In this document: in pieces, positions 17,737-26,751 of the stretch
How the letters are laid out: each line of letters opens with the position of its first letter
How positions within the stretch are numbered: the stretch's first letter is position 1
NCBI GenBank assembly: GCA_028293645.1
Contig: JAQGOK010000038.1
Coordinates: 1-42,413 of the forward strand
DNA length: 42,413 nucleotides
Source of the DNA: Chthoniobacter sp.
GTDB taxonomy: Bacteria; Verrucomicrobiota; Verrucomicrobiia; Chthoniobacterales; Chthoniobacteraceae
Direction: 5' to 3'
Made by a program: the position numbers and the translations under genes
The notes under the pieces: model-generated
Told to the model about the DNA's origin: nothing
Seen by the model: the letters and a program-made list of their open reading frames with translations, nothing else
Database searches by the model: none

Positions 17737-19751
17737 ATTCCGCGAAATCTCTGGAGGCGGTCGCGGCGAAGATCCAGTCCGTGTTTCGCGAGAAGGGCGT
17801 GAAGCTGACGCTCGGCGGAGAGCCGACCTACGTGCCGGTGAAGCCGGAAGGTCCCGAATGGAGCATCACCGCGCTCGGGCCGACGAAACTGCGCTACGGG
17901 TATGCGCTTGCCGATGCGCTGCTCGCCGAAGCGTTGCCGCAGGCAATCGTCATCTACTCGCCGGGGAAAATGTATCCGGGTGAGCTGAATCCGCGCTGGG
18001 CGTTGAATCTGATCTGGAATCGCGATGGAACGCCGCTCGTCCCGGAAATGGTAGCGCTGGCGGAATCGAAGACCAAGGTCACGGCGAAGAAATTCGAGGC
18101 TGTGCAGGCGGCGCTGCTGGAGCGATTAGGCTTCAAGCGAGGGTGGCTCCGCGGAATGGATCCGCTCAACGCAAAGCGGCTGATTGCAGTCCTGCCGCTC
18201 GATCACAACGGCAGGAAGTTCGCCACCGCGGATTGGAAGGTTGGCGGCGAGATCGAGCTGCTCCGCACGGAAGGGCCGGCAGGGCTGCGGCTGCCGCTCA
18301 ACCACGTTCCGGCTAACATCAGCCGGCGTGCGCTCACGCTCGAAGTGCGGGACGGAAAGCTTTCCGTTTTCCTGCCCCCGCTGCTGCAAGGGCCGGGCCT
18401 GGCACTGCTCGGGCATCTGGCCTCGGCGTTGCAATCCGCACGAGCGGGCAAACCACAACTCGCCGGTTATTTACCGGTGGACGAACAGGGTGTCTGGACA
18501 CGGCTCGCGATCGCGTCCGATCCCGGCGTGCTCGAGATCAATCTGCCGCCGTGCGAGACGTGGCAGGATTATGCGAAGTGGCTGGAGATGCTGGAGAAAG
18601 CAGGCGCGAAGGTCGGGCTGCGTTCCTTCAAGCAGCACGCCCCGGACGAGCAAGCTGGCACCGGCGGCGGCAATCACCTGCTCTTCGGCGGCCCGAGCCT
18701 GGAGGAACATCCGTTCTTCACGCGGCCGGGGTGGGTCACTTCGATCCTCCGCTACTGGCAGCATCACCCGGCGCTCAGCTATCTTTTCACCGGGATTTAC
18801 GTCGGCTCTTCGTCGCAAGCACCGCGGCCGGATGAATGTTCGACTTCGCTCTACGACCTCGAGATGGCGTATCAGTTTCTCGAGCAACTCGGGGAGGGCG
18901 ATCACCGCTTTCTGATCAGCGAAACGATCCGCCATCTGCACACGGATAACTCCGGCAACACGCACCGCAGCGAGATCAGTTTCGACAAGTTTTGGAACGT
19001 CGCCTTTGACGGCGGCTGCCGCGGACTCCTGGAATTCCGCGCCGTGGAATCGCTGCCGCACGCGACGTGGATGTCGGCGACTGCGCTGCTCTGGCACGCG
19101 CTTGCGGCGCACTTGTTGCAGAACCCATTCCGTGAACCCTTGGTCGAGCATGGCCGGCGATTGCACGACTACTATTTCCTCCCCTCCGTCCTGTGGAGTG
19201 ACTTCGAGAACATCCTCGCGGAGCTGGCAAAGAGCGGCTTTGCACTCCCGCGAGAGACGTTTCGCGCAATCTTCGACTGGCGTTTTCCCAAGATGCTGGC
19301 TTACGCAAAAGCTGGTTCCGAACTGACCGTCCGCCGGGCGCACGAAGGCTGGCCCTTGCTCTGCGAACAGCCGCTCGAAGGCGGCAGCACAAGCCGCTTC
19401 GTCGATACTTCGATCGAGCGGCTGGAGTTCGTGGCGAACCGCGCGTTTTGCAAGGAGTGCGAGATCCGCGTGCAAGGCCGCGTGCTTTCCATGGAACCGC
19501 TCGGCGGTGGCTTGCTCGGGGTCGGGCTGCGTTATCGGCGTTCGGCGCTTTATCCCTCACTGCATCCCGGGCTCCCGCCGCAAATGCCGCTCTGGCTGAC
19601 GATCACACGAGGCGGGCGGAAAAGCGTGTTCAAGCTGGAAGAGAAGCGGCGGGCGTTTCAGCCGACGAAAGAGGCCGCGCCCGCACCTTTGCCGAATCCC
19701 TGCCGAAAGCTCAGCCCGACGCTGCTGACCTGCGATCTGCGGATTCCGTAA
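17733..19751 (+). CDS. DUF2126 family protein
   Basis: A 672-residue protein matching the DUF2126 (COG4196) family. The N-terminal block LTLGGEPTYVPV, followed by the LGPTKLRYGYALADALL and GKMYPGELNPRWALNLIW segments, is typical of the family just after its transglutaminase part. Later conserved stretches include GGNHLLFGGPSLEEHPFF, GSSSQAPRPDE and the PSLHPGLPPQMPLWL end. Function is unproven; it is usually predicted to act with ATP-grasp and transglutaminase proteins in peptide-bond formation. Here it lacks the N-terminal transglutaminase domain, which is encoded by the overlapping upstream gene. It is the last gene of the run, followed 64 bases later by a PfkB kinase. Confidence 0.85.
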   Translation: MNSAKSLEAVAAKIQSVFREKGVKLTLGGEPTYVPVKPEGPEWSITALGPTKLRYGYALADALLAEALPQAIVIYSPGKMYPGELNPRWALNLIWNRDGTPLVPEMVALAESKTKVTAKKFEAVQAALLERLGFKRGWLRGMDPLNAKRLIAVLPLDHNGRKFATADWKVGGEIELLRTEGPAGLRLPLNHVPANISRRALTLEVRDGKLSVFLPPLLQGPGLALLGHLASALQSARAGKPQLAGYLPVDEQGVWTRLAIASDPGVLEINLPPCETWQDYAKWLEMLEKAGAKVGLRSFKQHAPDEQAGTGGGNHLLFGGPSLEEHPFFTRPGWVTSILRYWQHHPALSYLFTGIYVGSSSQAPRPDECSTSLYDLEMAYQFLEQLGEGDHRFLISETIRHLHTDNSGNTHRSEISFDKFWNVAFDGGCRGLLEFRAVESLPHATWMSATALLWHALAAHLLQNPFREPLVEHGRRLHDYYFLPSVLWSDFENILAELAKSGFALPRETFRAIFDWRFPKMLAYAKAGSELTVRRAHEGWPLLCEQPLEGGSTSRFVDTSIERLEFVANRAFCKECEIRVQGRVLSMEPLGGGLLGVGLRYRRSALYPSLHPGLPPQMPLWLTITRGGRKSVFKLEEKRRAFQPTKEAAPAPLPNPCRKLSPTLLTCDLRIP

Positions 19752-19815
19752 ATGCCGGAAATTGGATCGACACCGGCCCGCTCTCTGTGGCCAGTGACGC
19801 GCACTTTCCTCCTCT

Positions 19816-20832
19816 ATGAGCACCTCTCGAAATGGCATTCTCGCCGGCGGCAACTGGATCGTCGATGCGGTCAAGATCGTCGATACCTGGCCGCAACAGG
19901 ACGCGTTGGCGAACATCCTTTCCACGACACGCGGCACCGGCGGCTCGCCGTTCAATGTGCTGGTTGATCTCGCGATCTTCGGCGCCCCTTTTCCGCTCGA
20001 GGCGGTTGGATTGATCGGGGAAGACGAAAACGGCCGCTGGATCGCGGAACGTTGCACCGAGCTCGGCATCGATGTGCGCGCTTTGCTCTCCACCGACGCA
20101 GCGCCCACGAGCTACACGGACGTCGTGACGGTGCAGGCAACCGGTCGGCGAACGTTCTTCCACGCGCGCGGAGCGAACGCGCTGCTGGAACCTTCGCACT
20201 TCGATTTCAGCCAGACGAACGCGAGGCTCTTCCACCTTGGTTACTTGCTGCTGCTCGACAAGCTCGATGGCCCCAGCTCGACCCACGGCACCATCGGCGC
20301 AGAAGTGCTCGCGGCGGCGCAAGCGGCTGGATTGAAGACATCCATCGACGTAGTGAGCGAGGACAGCGATCGCTTCGCGAAGGTCGTGCTCCCAGCGTTG
20401 CCGCACGTGGATCTCTGCGTCATGAATGAATTCGAAGCCGAGCGCGTGACCGGCGTGCGGGTGCGCACCGGCGATGTGCTGGATCGCGAGGCCCTCCGGC
20501 GAGCGATGGCAAAGCTCCTCGAAGCCGGCGTGCGCGAAAGCGTGGTGGTCCACTTTCCCGAAGGCGGCGCCGCGCTGGGCCACGACGGGGTGCTGCATGA
20601 TCATGGCAGCGTCCGCCTTCCCGATGGCTACATCAAAGGCGCTGCCGGTGCTGGGGATGCGTTCACCGCGGGCGTGCTCCTGGGCTGGCATGAAAAGCAA
20701 ACGATGGCTGACGCGCTGCGATACGGGGTCTGCGCTGCGGCCGCGAATCTCAGCGATGAGACCTGCACCGGTGGCTTGCGACCGCTGCCAGACTGTCTCG
20801 CGATCGGCGAGCGCTTCGGTTTTCGAGGCTGA
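19816..20832 (+). CDS. PfkB-family carbohydrate kinase
   Basis: A 338-residue ribokinase-type kinase that should phosphorylate a sugar or nucleoside with ATP. It has the N-terminal GGNWIVDAVKIVDTWP, the substrate region TGGSPFNVLVDLA, the DLCVMNEFEAERVTG segment and the catalytic KGAAGAGDAFTAGVL near the C-terminus with the base aspartate. The substrate cannot be assigned; sequence detail suggests a sugar rather than fructose phosphate. It lies 64 bases after the DUF2126 gene in the same direction and may be transcribed with it, but no functional link is evident. Confidence 0.85.
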   Translation: MSTSRNGILAGGNWIVDAVKIVDTWPQQDALANILSTTRGTGGSPFNVLVDLAIFGAPFPLEAVGLIGEDENGRWIAERCTELGIDVRALLSTDAAPTSYTDVVTVQATGRRTFFHARGANALLEPSHFDFSQTNARLFHLGYLLLLDKLDGPSSTHGTIGAEVLAAAQAAGLKTSIDVVSEDSDRFAKVVLPALPHVDLCVMNEFEAERVTGVRVRTGDVLDREALRRAMAKLLEAGVRESVVVHFPEGGAALGHDGVLHDHGSVRLPDGYIKGAAGAGDAFTAGVLLGWHEKQTMADALRYGVCAAAANLSDETCTGGLRPLPDCLAIGERFGFRG

Positions 20833-20921
20833 CTCGTTAATTGTTCTGAGCCGGGGGCGGCTGCGCACCGAAGCTGCTGCACAGACCTGAGTAATCCGCA
20901 ACTTCTATGGATTGCTCCGGT

Positions 20922-20936
20922 TGCCATAACATGGCA
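20922..20936. promoter_or_regulatory. short palindrome before the DUF1501 gene
   Basis: TGCCAT and ATGGCA are separated by AAC, ending 17 bases before the start at 20954. It could be an operator or a chance repeat; no regulator is nearby. Confidence 0.2.
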
Positions 20937-20953
20937 TACACGAACACCCCGCT

Positions 20954-22387
20954 ATGATCCCAGACTACTCGCCTAATACGTCGGCCAAATACTTCCGCGA
21001 ACACACTCCTTCGCTGGACGACATCATCTTCTCGCGGCGGCAATTTCTGGCCCGGACGGGCATGGGTTTCGGAGCGCTGAGCCTGGCCACGATGTTCGGC
21101 ATCAATCCCTTCGATGCAGACGCGGCGCCGACTCCGCTGAGCAAAGGACCGCTGGTGCCAAAAGCGTCGCACTTCAAAGCGAAGGCGAAGTCGGTCATTC
21201 ACATTTTTGCGGAAGGCGGACCGTCGCACGTCGATACCTGGGATCCGAAGCCGGAACTCGGCAAATACAACAACAAGACGATCCCTGGCCACGATGGGTT
21301 GGCCTACGGATCGCCATTCAAGTTCAACAAGATGGGCAAGTCGGGCATCGAGGTGAGCGAGGTGTTCCCGAAGCTCGGCGAAATGGTGGACGACATGGCG
21401 ATCATCCGCTCCATGTGGACCGATATCCCGGCGCATGACGTGGCGCAGCGGTTCATGAACACCGGCTCACTGCAGTTGCCGAAACCGTCAATGGGCTCGT
21501 GGGTTGTTTACGGACTCGGCACCGAGAATCAGAACATGCCCGGCTTCATCACCATCGGCGGCAAGCCGGAGTGGCGGCAGGCGTCGTTCCTCCCCGGCAT
21601 CTTCCAGGGCTGCAACGTGAATTTCTCGAAGAACATGAAACTGGACGAGGTGTTGCTGAACATCTCGAACCAGTTCACGCCTCAGGATCGGCAGCGCCGG
21701 CAGCTCGATCTCGTGAAAGCCTTGAACCTGGAGTACCAGAAGACGCTCCAGAAGGATGCGCAACTCGAGGCGCGGATCGAGTCGTTCGAAATCGCCTTCA
21801 AGATGCAGACCGAAGCCACGGACGCGTTCGACATCTCGAAGGAGTCGCAGGAGACGAAGGATCTTTACGGGACGAGCGAAATGGGCGCGCGCTTGATGGT
21901 CGCGCGGCGGCTCGTCGAGCGCGGTGTGCGCTTTGTCCAAGTCAGCGCCGGCGGCTGGGATCACCACAACAAGCTCGACGAAAACCTCGCGAGCAAAGCC
22001 AAGGAGATCGACTCGCCTGCTGCGGCTTTACTCAAGGATCTAAAACAGCGTGGCTTGCTCGATTCGACGCTGGTCATCTGGGGCGGCGAGTTCGGACGCA
22101 CCGTTACCAAGGATCGCAACGGCAACGAATTCCCAGGACGAGATCACAACGGTCGCGGGTTCTGCTCCTGGATGGCCGGCGGTGGAGTGAAGGGCGGAAC
22201 GGTCTATGGTGCGACCGATGAATTCGGCGCCCGTGCGGCGGAGAACAAGGTGCACATCCACGATCTCCACGCGACGATCCTCAGCTTGCTCGGCTTCGAT
22301 CATACCAAGCTGACCTATCGCTACAATGGCCGCGATTTCCGGCTGACCGATAACTTCGGCAACGTAGTTAAAGACATCATTGCTTAA
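20954..22387 (+). CDS. Tat-exported DUF1501 protein
   Basis: A 477-residue protein of the DUF1501 family, a sulfatase/alkaline-phosphatase-like fold very numerous in Verrucomicrobia and Planctomycetes. It has a twin-arginine signal, SRRQFLARTGMGFGALSLATM, starting at about residue 28, so it is exported folded, probably with a bound metal. Conserved segments include FAEGGPSHVDTWDPKP, the AHDVAQRFMNTG block, GWDHHNKLD and GGEFGRT, and a DHNGRGFCSWMAGGG segment. It precedes the PSCyt1 cytochrome protein by 22 bases; the two families nearly always occur as a pair and are believed to act together outside the cytoplasm, possibly in breaking down complex polysaccharide. The reaction is not established. 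Confidence 0.92.
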   Translation: MIPDYSPNTSAKYFREHTPSLDDIIFSRRQFLARTGMGFGALSLATMFGINPFDADAAPTPLSKGPLVPKASHFKAKAKSVIHIFAEGGPSHVDTWDPKPELGKYNNKTIPGHDGLAYGSPFKFNKMGKSGIEVSEVFPKLGEMVDDMAIIRSMWTDIPAHDVAQRFMNTGSLQLPKPSMGSWVVYGLGTENQNMPGFITIGGKPEWRQASFLPGIFQGCNVNFSKNMKLDEVLLNISNQFTPQDRQRRQLDLVKALNLEYQKTLQKDAQLEARIESFEIAFKMQTEATDAFDISKESQETKDLYGTSEMGARLMVARRLVERGVRFVQVSAGGWDHHNKLDENLASKAKEIDSPAAALLKDLKQRGLLDSTLVIWGGEFGRTVTKDRNGNEFPGRDHNGRGFCSWMAGGGVKGGTVYGATDEFGARAAENKVHIHDLHATILSLLGFDHTKLTYRYNGRDFRLTDNFGNVVKDIIA

Positions 22388-22409
22388 GGGTCGGCAACCG
22401 TTCCCACCA

Positions 22410-25364
22410 ATGCGCGCGCGCTATCTTACTCTCGCCGGAGTCTTGCACCTTGGTGCGCTCGCGAGCGCACTGGCCCTGCCAGCTACGGAGCTCACCAAGG
22501 AGCAACTGGCCTTCTTCGAAAGCAAGGTCCGCCCGGTCCTTGCGGAGAATTGCTACAAGTGTCATTCGCTGGAACAAGGCAAAGCCAAAGGGGGGCTAAC
22601 GCTGGATACGCATGCGGGGGTCATGAAAGGCGGCGAAACCGGAGCGGTTGTTACACCGGGCGATCCGGCCAGGAGCCCCCTTATCACCGCGATCAAGTAT
22701 CTCGATCCCGATCTTCAGATGCCGCCGAAGGGTGAGAAGTTGAAGGACGATCAGATCGCCGCGCTGACGGAGTGGGTGAAGATGGGCGCGCCAGACCCAC
22801 GCAAGGGGGAAACGACGAGCAAGCTTAGCGGATTGACCGACAAGGCGCGTCAACACTGGGCCTTTCAGCCGATCAAGAAGCCCGCGGTTCCACTCAATAA
22901 GAATCAGATCTGGTGCAAGACCCCGGTGGATGCGTTCGTCCTGCAAAAGCTGGAGGCGAACAAGATGATGACGCCGCTGGATGCTTCCAAGGAGATGCTT
23001 ATCCGGCGTGCAACTTATGACCTGACTGGTCTTCCGCCAACTCTGCAGGAGCTGAACGCCTACCTCGCGGATCCAGCCCCGCCGCCGGTGGCTTTTAGCA
23101 AGGTCGTCGAGCGGCTGCTCGCCTCGCCGCATTACGGCGAACGTTGGGGCCGCTTCTGGCTCGATACGGCACGCTACTCCGACACTGTGGGCGGCGATCG
23201 GGGGAATGGGATGCGCGACTACCGGTATCCCTACGCCTGGACTTACCGTGACTACGTCGTCAAGGCGCTGAATCAGGACAAGCCTTACGACCAGTTCATT
23301 GTTGAGCAACTCGCAGCGGACAAGCTTCCAGACATCGACAAAGACAAGACGCGACTGGCCGCACTCGGGTTCCTCACGGTCGGCCAGCGTTTCGACAACA
23401 ATAACGATGTGATCAATGATCGGATCGATGTGGTGAGCAAAGGCTTCCTGGGACTGACGGTCGCGTGCGCTCGGTGCCACGATCACATGTTCGACCCGAT
23501 CCCGACGAAGGATTACTACGCCTTGCACGGAGTCTTCGCCAGCATCACGGAGCCGGAAGCACCACTGATCAGTTCCCCCAAAGCGGAACTCCTCAAGGAT
23601 TTCGAGACGAAGCTGGCGATGTTCGAGGAAGAAAATCGAAAGGAATTCTACAAGGTCGTCGAGGAGAAGAATCAGATTTTCCGCCAGAATCCCGGCGCTT
23701 ACATCCTGGCTGGTCACAAAGGCCGCGAAGGCAACAGCGCGAAGGCGATGCTTCGCCGAGAGGAATTGATCAAAACCGAAAAGCTCGATCCCGTCCTCGT
23801 CAACTATGCGCATGGGAGGCTGCGCGGGAATGAGGCGATCTTCGGACCTTGGAACCGGTTCGGCGACATGCCGGACGGCGACTTCGACTTCCTCGGGGGC
23901 AGGGTTTCCGAGGAAATCGCTCAGAACAAAAAAGGTAAGTATAACCCGATCGTTGCTGCTGCATTTGCCGGCCAGCATCCGAAGCAGATGGAGGATCTAG
24001 TCGGCCTCTACGCGAAGGTTTTCAAACAGGTGGACGACAAGGCCCGGCAATATGTGGAGGCGATGCGCACCGCGACGACTCCGGAGGTTGGTGGACTGGA
24101 TAACGCAACGCTCCAATTGCTCGCCTTTCCTTTCGTGATTGAGCCTGCACCGAAGCTGACCAGCGATCGAGTGCGCGACCTGGTGAACGGGTGGCCAAAC
24201 CAATTCCGCGGGCTGGGTAAGTTCAAATTCGCCGCGATCAACGAGCTAAAGCTCACCCATGATGGTGCGCCCGCCCGGGCCATGGTGGTAGCGGATCGGC
24301 CGAACCCGCGGGACTCGGCGGTGTTCATCCGCGGTCAGGCAGAAACGAAAGGTGAAGTAGTTCCGCGACGGTTCCTGGAAGTGCTTTCCGGGCCTCAGCC
24401 GCAGCCGTTCAAGGAAGGCAGCGGCCGGTTGGAACTCGCGAAGGCCATTGCGAGTAAGTCCAATCCGCTTACGCCGCGCGTGATCGTCAACCGCGTCTGG
24501 ATGCACCATTTCGGAGAGGGATTTGTCCGCACACCGGACGATCTCGGTACCCAAAGCGAAGCGCCTTCCCATCCGGAACTGGTGGACTATCTCGCTTCTT
24601 ATCTCATGGAGCGAAATTGGTCCCTCAAGGACCTGCACCGGCTCATCATGAACTCGCGAGTATATCAGATGACCAGCCAGACGAAGCAGTATGCTGATGC
24701 AGATCCTGACAATCGTCTTCTCTGGCGGGCGAACCTTCGGCGGCTCGACTTCGAGTCGATGCGAGACTCACTCCTGGTCTTCAGCGGCAAACTGGACCGC
24801 GCGGTTGGCGGGCAGCCCGTTAATCTTACCGATGAGCCGTATAGCAATCGCAGGTCGGTGTATGGTTACATCGACCGCGGCAATCTTCCGGAATTGATGT
24901 CGCACTTCGACTTCAGCATGCCCGACATGCCGAACTCGAAGCGCGCCACGACGATCGTCCCGCAGCAAGCGCTCTACTTGATGAACAGTGCCATGGCTGT
25001 CGATGTGGCGCGGAAAGTCGCCGCGCAGGTAAACGCCGAGCGTGAGCCATTGAGAAAGGTGATCACGATTTACAAAATGCTCTTCCAGCGGCAACCCAAG
25101 CCTGAGGAGATCACGCTTGCGTATCAGTTCGTCGGACTGGATCAGAAGAATCAGCCCGCCTTGACCGAGGCCCAGACCAAGATCAACGAGCGTCTCGCCA
25201 AGAAAGCCGCCGAAGCATCCGGCGACATGATGATGATGGGCCGCGCGGATGGGTACCGGGCTATTCAGAACGACGGCGCTTATATCGAACGCAAACCGCT
25301 CACGCCTTGGGAGACGTATGCTCACGCATTGCTGCTCTCCAATGAAGCGGCTTACGTGAACTGA
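22410..25364 (+). CDS. PSCyt1/DUF1549/DUF1553 cytochrome protein
   Basis: An exported protein of about 984 residues with the standard planctomycete/verrucomicrobial architecture. A signal peptide (hydrophobic segment ending SALALPATE) is followed by a PSCyt1 cytochrome c domain with haem site C48-Y-K-C-H, a DUF1549 (PSCyt2) domain with a second site C353-A-R-C-H, and a C-terminal DUF1553 domain containing TPRVIVNRVWMHHFGEG. A conserved histidine follows CARCHDHMFDPIP. The frame is open from 22380, but the ATG at 22410 begins the signal. It follows the DUF1501 gene by 22 bases. The pair is thought to form an extracytoplasmic redox unit; the substrate is unknown. Confidence 0.92.
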   Translation: MRARYLTLAGVLHLGALASALALPATELTKEQLAFFESKVRPVLAENCYKCHSLEQGKAKGGLTLDTHAGVMKGGETGAVVTPGDPARSPLITAIKYLDPDLQMPPKGEKLKDDQIAALTEWVKMGAPDPRKGETTSKLSGLTDKARQHWAFQPIKKPAVPLNKNQIWCKTPVDAFVLQKLEANKMMTPLDASKEMLIRRATYDLTGLPPTLQELNAYLADPAPPPVAFSKVVERLLASPHYGERWGRFWLDTARYSDTVGGDRGNGMRDYRYPYAWTYRDYVVKALNQDKPYDQFIVEQLAADKLPDIDKDKTRLAALGFLTVGQRFDNNNDVINDRIDVVSKGFLGLTVACARCHDHMFDPIPTKDYYALHGVFASITEPEAPLISSPKAELLKDFETKLAMFEEENRKEFYKVVEEKNQIFRQNPGAYILAGHKGREGNSAKAMLRREELIKTEKLDPVLVNYAHGRLRGNEAIFGPWNRFGDMPDGDFDFLGGRVSEEIAQNKKGKYNPIVAAAFAGQHPKQMEDLVGLYAKVFKQVDDKARQYVEAMRTATTPEVGGLDNATLQLLAFPFVIEPAPKLTSDRVRDLVNGWPNQFRGLGKFKFAAINELKLTHDGAPARAMVVADRPNPRDSAVFIRGQAETKGEVVPRRFLEVLSGPQPQPFKEGSGRLELAKAIASKSNPLTPRVIVNRVWMHHFGEGFVRTPDDLGTQSEAPSHPELVDYLASYLMERNWSLKDLHRLIMNSRVYQMTSQTKQYADADPDNRLLWRANLRRLDFESMRDSLLVFSGKLDRAVGGQPVNLTDEPYSNRRSVYGYIDRGNLPELMSHFDFSMPDMPNSKRATTIVPQQALYLMNSAMAVDVARKVAAQVNAEREPLRKVITIYKMLFQRQPKPEEITLAYQFVGLDQKNQPALTEAQTKINERLAKKAAEASGDMMMMGRADGYRAIQNDGAYIERKPLTPWETYAHALLLSNEAAYVN

Positions 25365-25460
25365 CCAGGGCCGGTTTCGGTTCGGAACTGCGCCGGGTTC
25401 GTCACTGGCTCGTCTCCGCGCTTGTCCGAACCAGCGCAATAGCTTTCTGTTTGCGGCCCT

Positions 25461-26681
25461 ATGCTCCGCATCAAAGCTTTCCGAGGACTTCGCCCAACGC
25501 CGGAACTCGTCGCCCAAGTCGCGTGTGTTCCGTATGACGTGGTAAATCGGGAGGAAGCCGCCGCGCTTGCAGCGGGGCAGCCGAACAGTCTGCTCCGTGT
25601 CGATCGTGCCGAAATTGATCTCGCCGCAGACACCGATCCTTATGCTGCTGAGGTTTACGCCAAAGCGCGCGAGAACTTCCTCCGGTTGCAGTCGGACGGC
25701 GTGTTGGTCCGCGAGTCAGAGCCGTGCGTTTACGTTTACCGGCTTCAGATGGGCGAGCACGCGCAAACTGGCGTCGCAGCGGTGTGCCACATCGAAGATT
25801 ACGAAGCGGACGTGATCAAAAAGCATGAGAAGACGCGCCGAGATAAGGAAGACGATCGCACCCGCTTGATCGGGGAGCTTGGCGCCAATACGGGTCCGGT
25901 CTTTTTGACCTACCAGCAGAGCGCGTCGCTGGACGCGCAGATTGCGGACATCCAGCGTGGCGTTCCTTTTTACGACTTCACCGCGCCGGATGGAGTGCGA
26001 CATACGGTGTGGCGAGTGGCTGGTGCGGAGACACTTTGCAGTGCCTTTGCCGAGGTTCCGTGCGCGTATGTGGCGGACGGTCATCATCGAACGGCGAGTG
26101 CAGTACGAGTTGGCCGTGAGCGGCGGGCGGCGAATCCGGAACACGACGGGAGCGAAGATTATAACTGGTTTCTCTCGGTGCTCTTCCCCGGCAACCAATT
26201 GCAAATTCTGCCCTACAACCGGGTTTCGAAGGATCTGAATGGTCACGGCAATGCGACCTTTCGCTCAGCGGTCGAAAAGACCTTTCGGGTGCAACCGACT
26301 ACGTCACCGACACCGACCCAGCCGGGCGACGTCCGAATGTATCACGACGGCACCTGGCATCAGCTCACTTGGGAGACGGATTCCAACGCGGATCCCATCG
26401 CGCAGCTTGATGTTAGCGTCCTTCAGGATCGGTTGCTCGCGCCGATCCTCGGCATCGACGATCCGCGCAGCAGCAAGCGGATCGATTTCATCGGCGGCAT
26501 CCGCGGGACGGATGAGTTGGTGCGTCTCGTGGACCGGGGAGATGCGGCCGTCGCGTTCTCGATGTTTCCGACAACTGTCGAGCAGTTGATGGCCATTGCA
26601 GACGCAGGTCAGATCATGCCGCCAAAGAGCACCTGGTTCGAACCGAAGCTACGCTCCGGTCTGTTCATTCACACCTTCTGA
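25461..26681 (+). CDS. DUF1015 family protein
   Basis: A 406-residue cytosolic protein of the DUF1015 family, recognised by the start IKAFRGLRPTPE with VACVPYDVVNREEAAAL, the central KKHEKTRRDKEDDRTRL, and VADGHHRTASAVRVG. Homologues are widespread in Verrucomicrobia, Firmicutes and others and are often found near serine-biosynthesis genes, but the activity is unknown. It has its own short intergenic region on each side and faces a minus-strand gene whose stop is about 70 bases away. A 7-base hairpin between the two could help end both transcripts. Confidence 0.85.
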   Translation: MLRIKAFRGLRPTPELVAQVACVPYDVVNREEAAALAAGQPNSLLRVDRAEIDLAADTDPYAAEVYAKARENFLRLQSDGVLVRESEPCVYVYRLQMGEHAQTGVAAVCHIEDYEADVIKKHEKTRRDKEDDRTRLIGELGANTGPVFLTYQQSASLDAQIADIQRGVPFYDFTAPDGVRHTVWRVAGAETLCSAFAEVPCAYVADGHHRTASAVRVGRERRAANPEHDGSEDYNWFLSVLFPGNQLQILPYNRVSKDLNGHGNATFRSAVEKTFRVQPTTSPTPTQPGDVRMYHDGTWHQLTWETDSNADPIAQLDVSVLQDRLLAPILGIDDPRSSKRIDFIGGIRGTDELVRLVDRGDAAVAFSMFPTTVEQLMAIADAGQIMPPKSTWFEPKLRSGLFIHTF

Positions 26682-26729
26682 CCGGTTCGGCGCGGAGCCA
26701 GCCGAGGATCCTGCGGCCCGCTTGGGCGC

Positions 26730-26748
26730 GCTCGTTTCACCAACGAGC
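26730..26748. terminator. weak hairpin between convergent genes
   Basis: GCTCGTT and AACGAGC form a 7-base stem with a 5-base loop between the DUF1015 gene and the convergent secreted-protein gene, overlapping neither. No T-run follows on either strand, so it is a poor terminator at best. Confidence 0.3.
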
Positions 26749-26751
26749 TGC

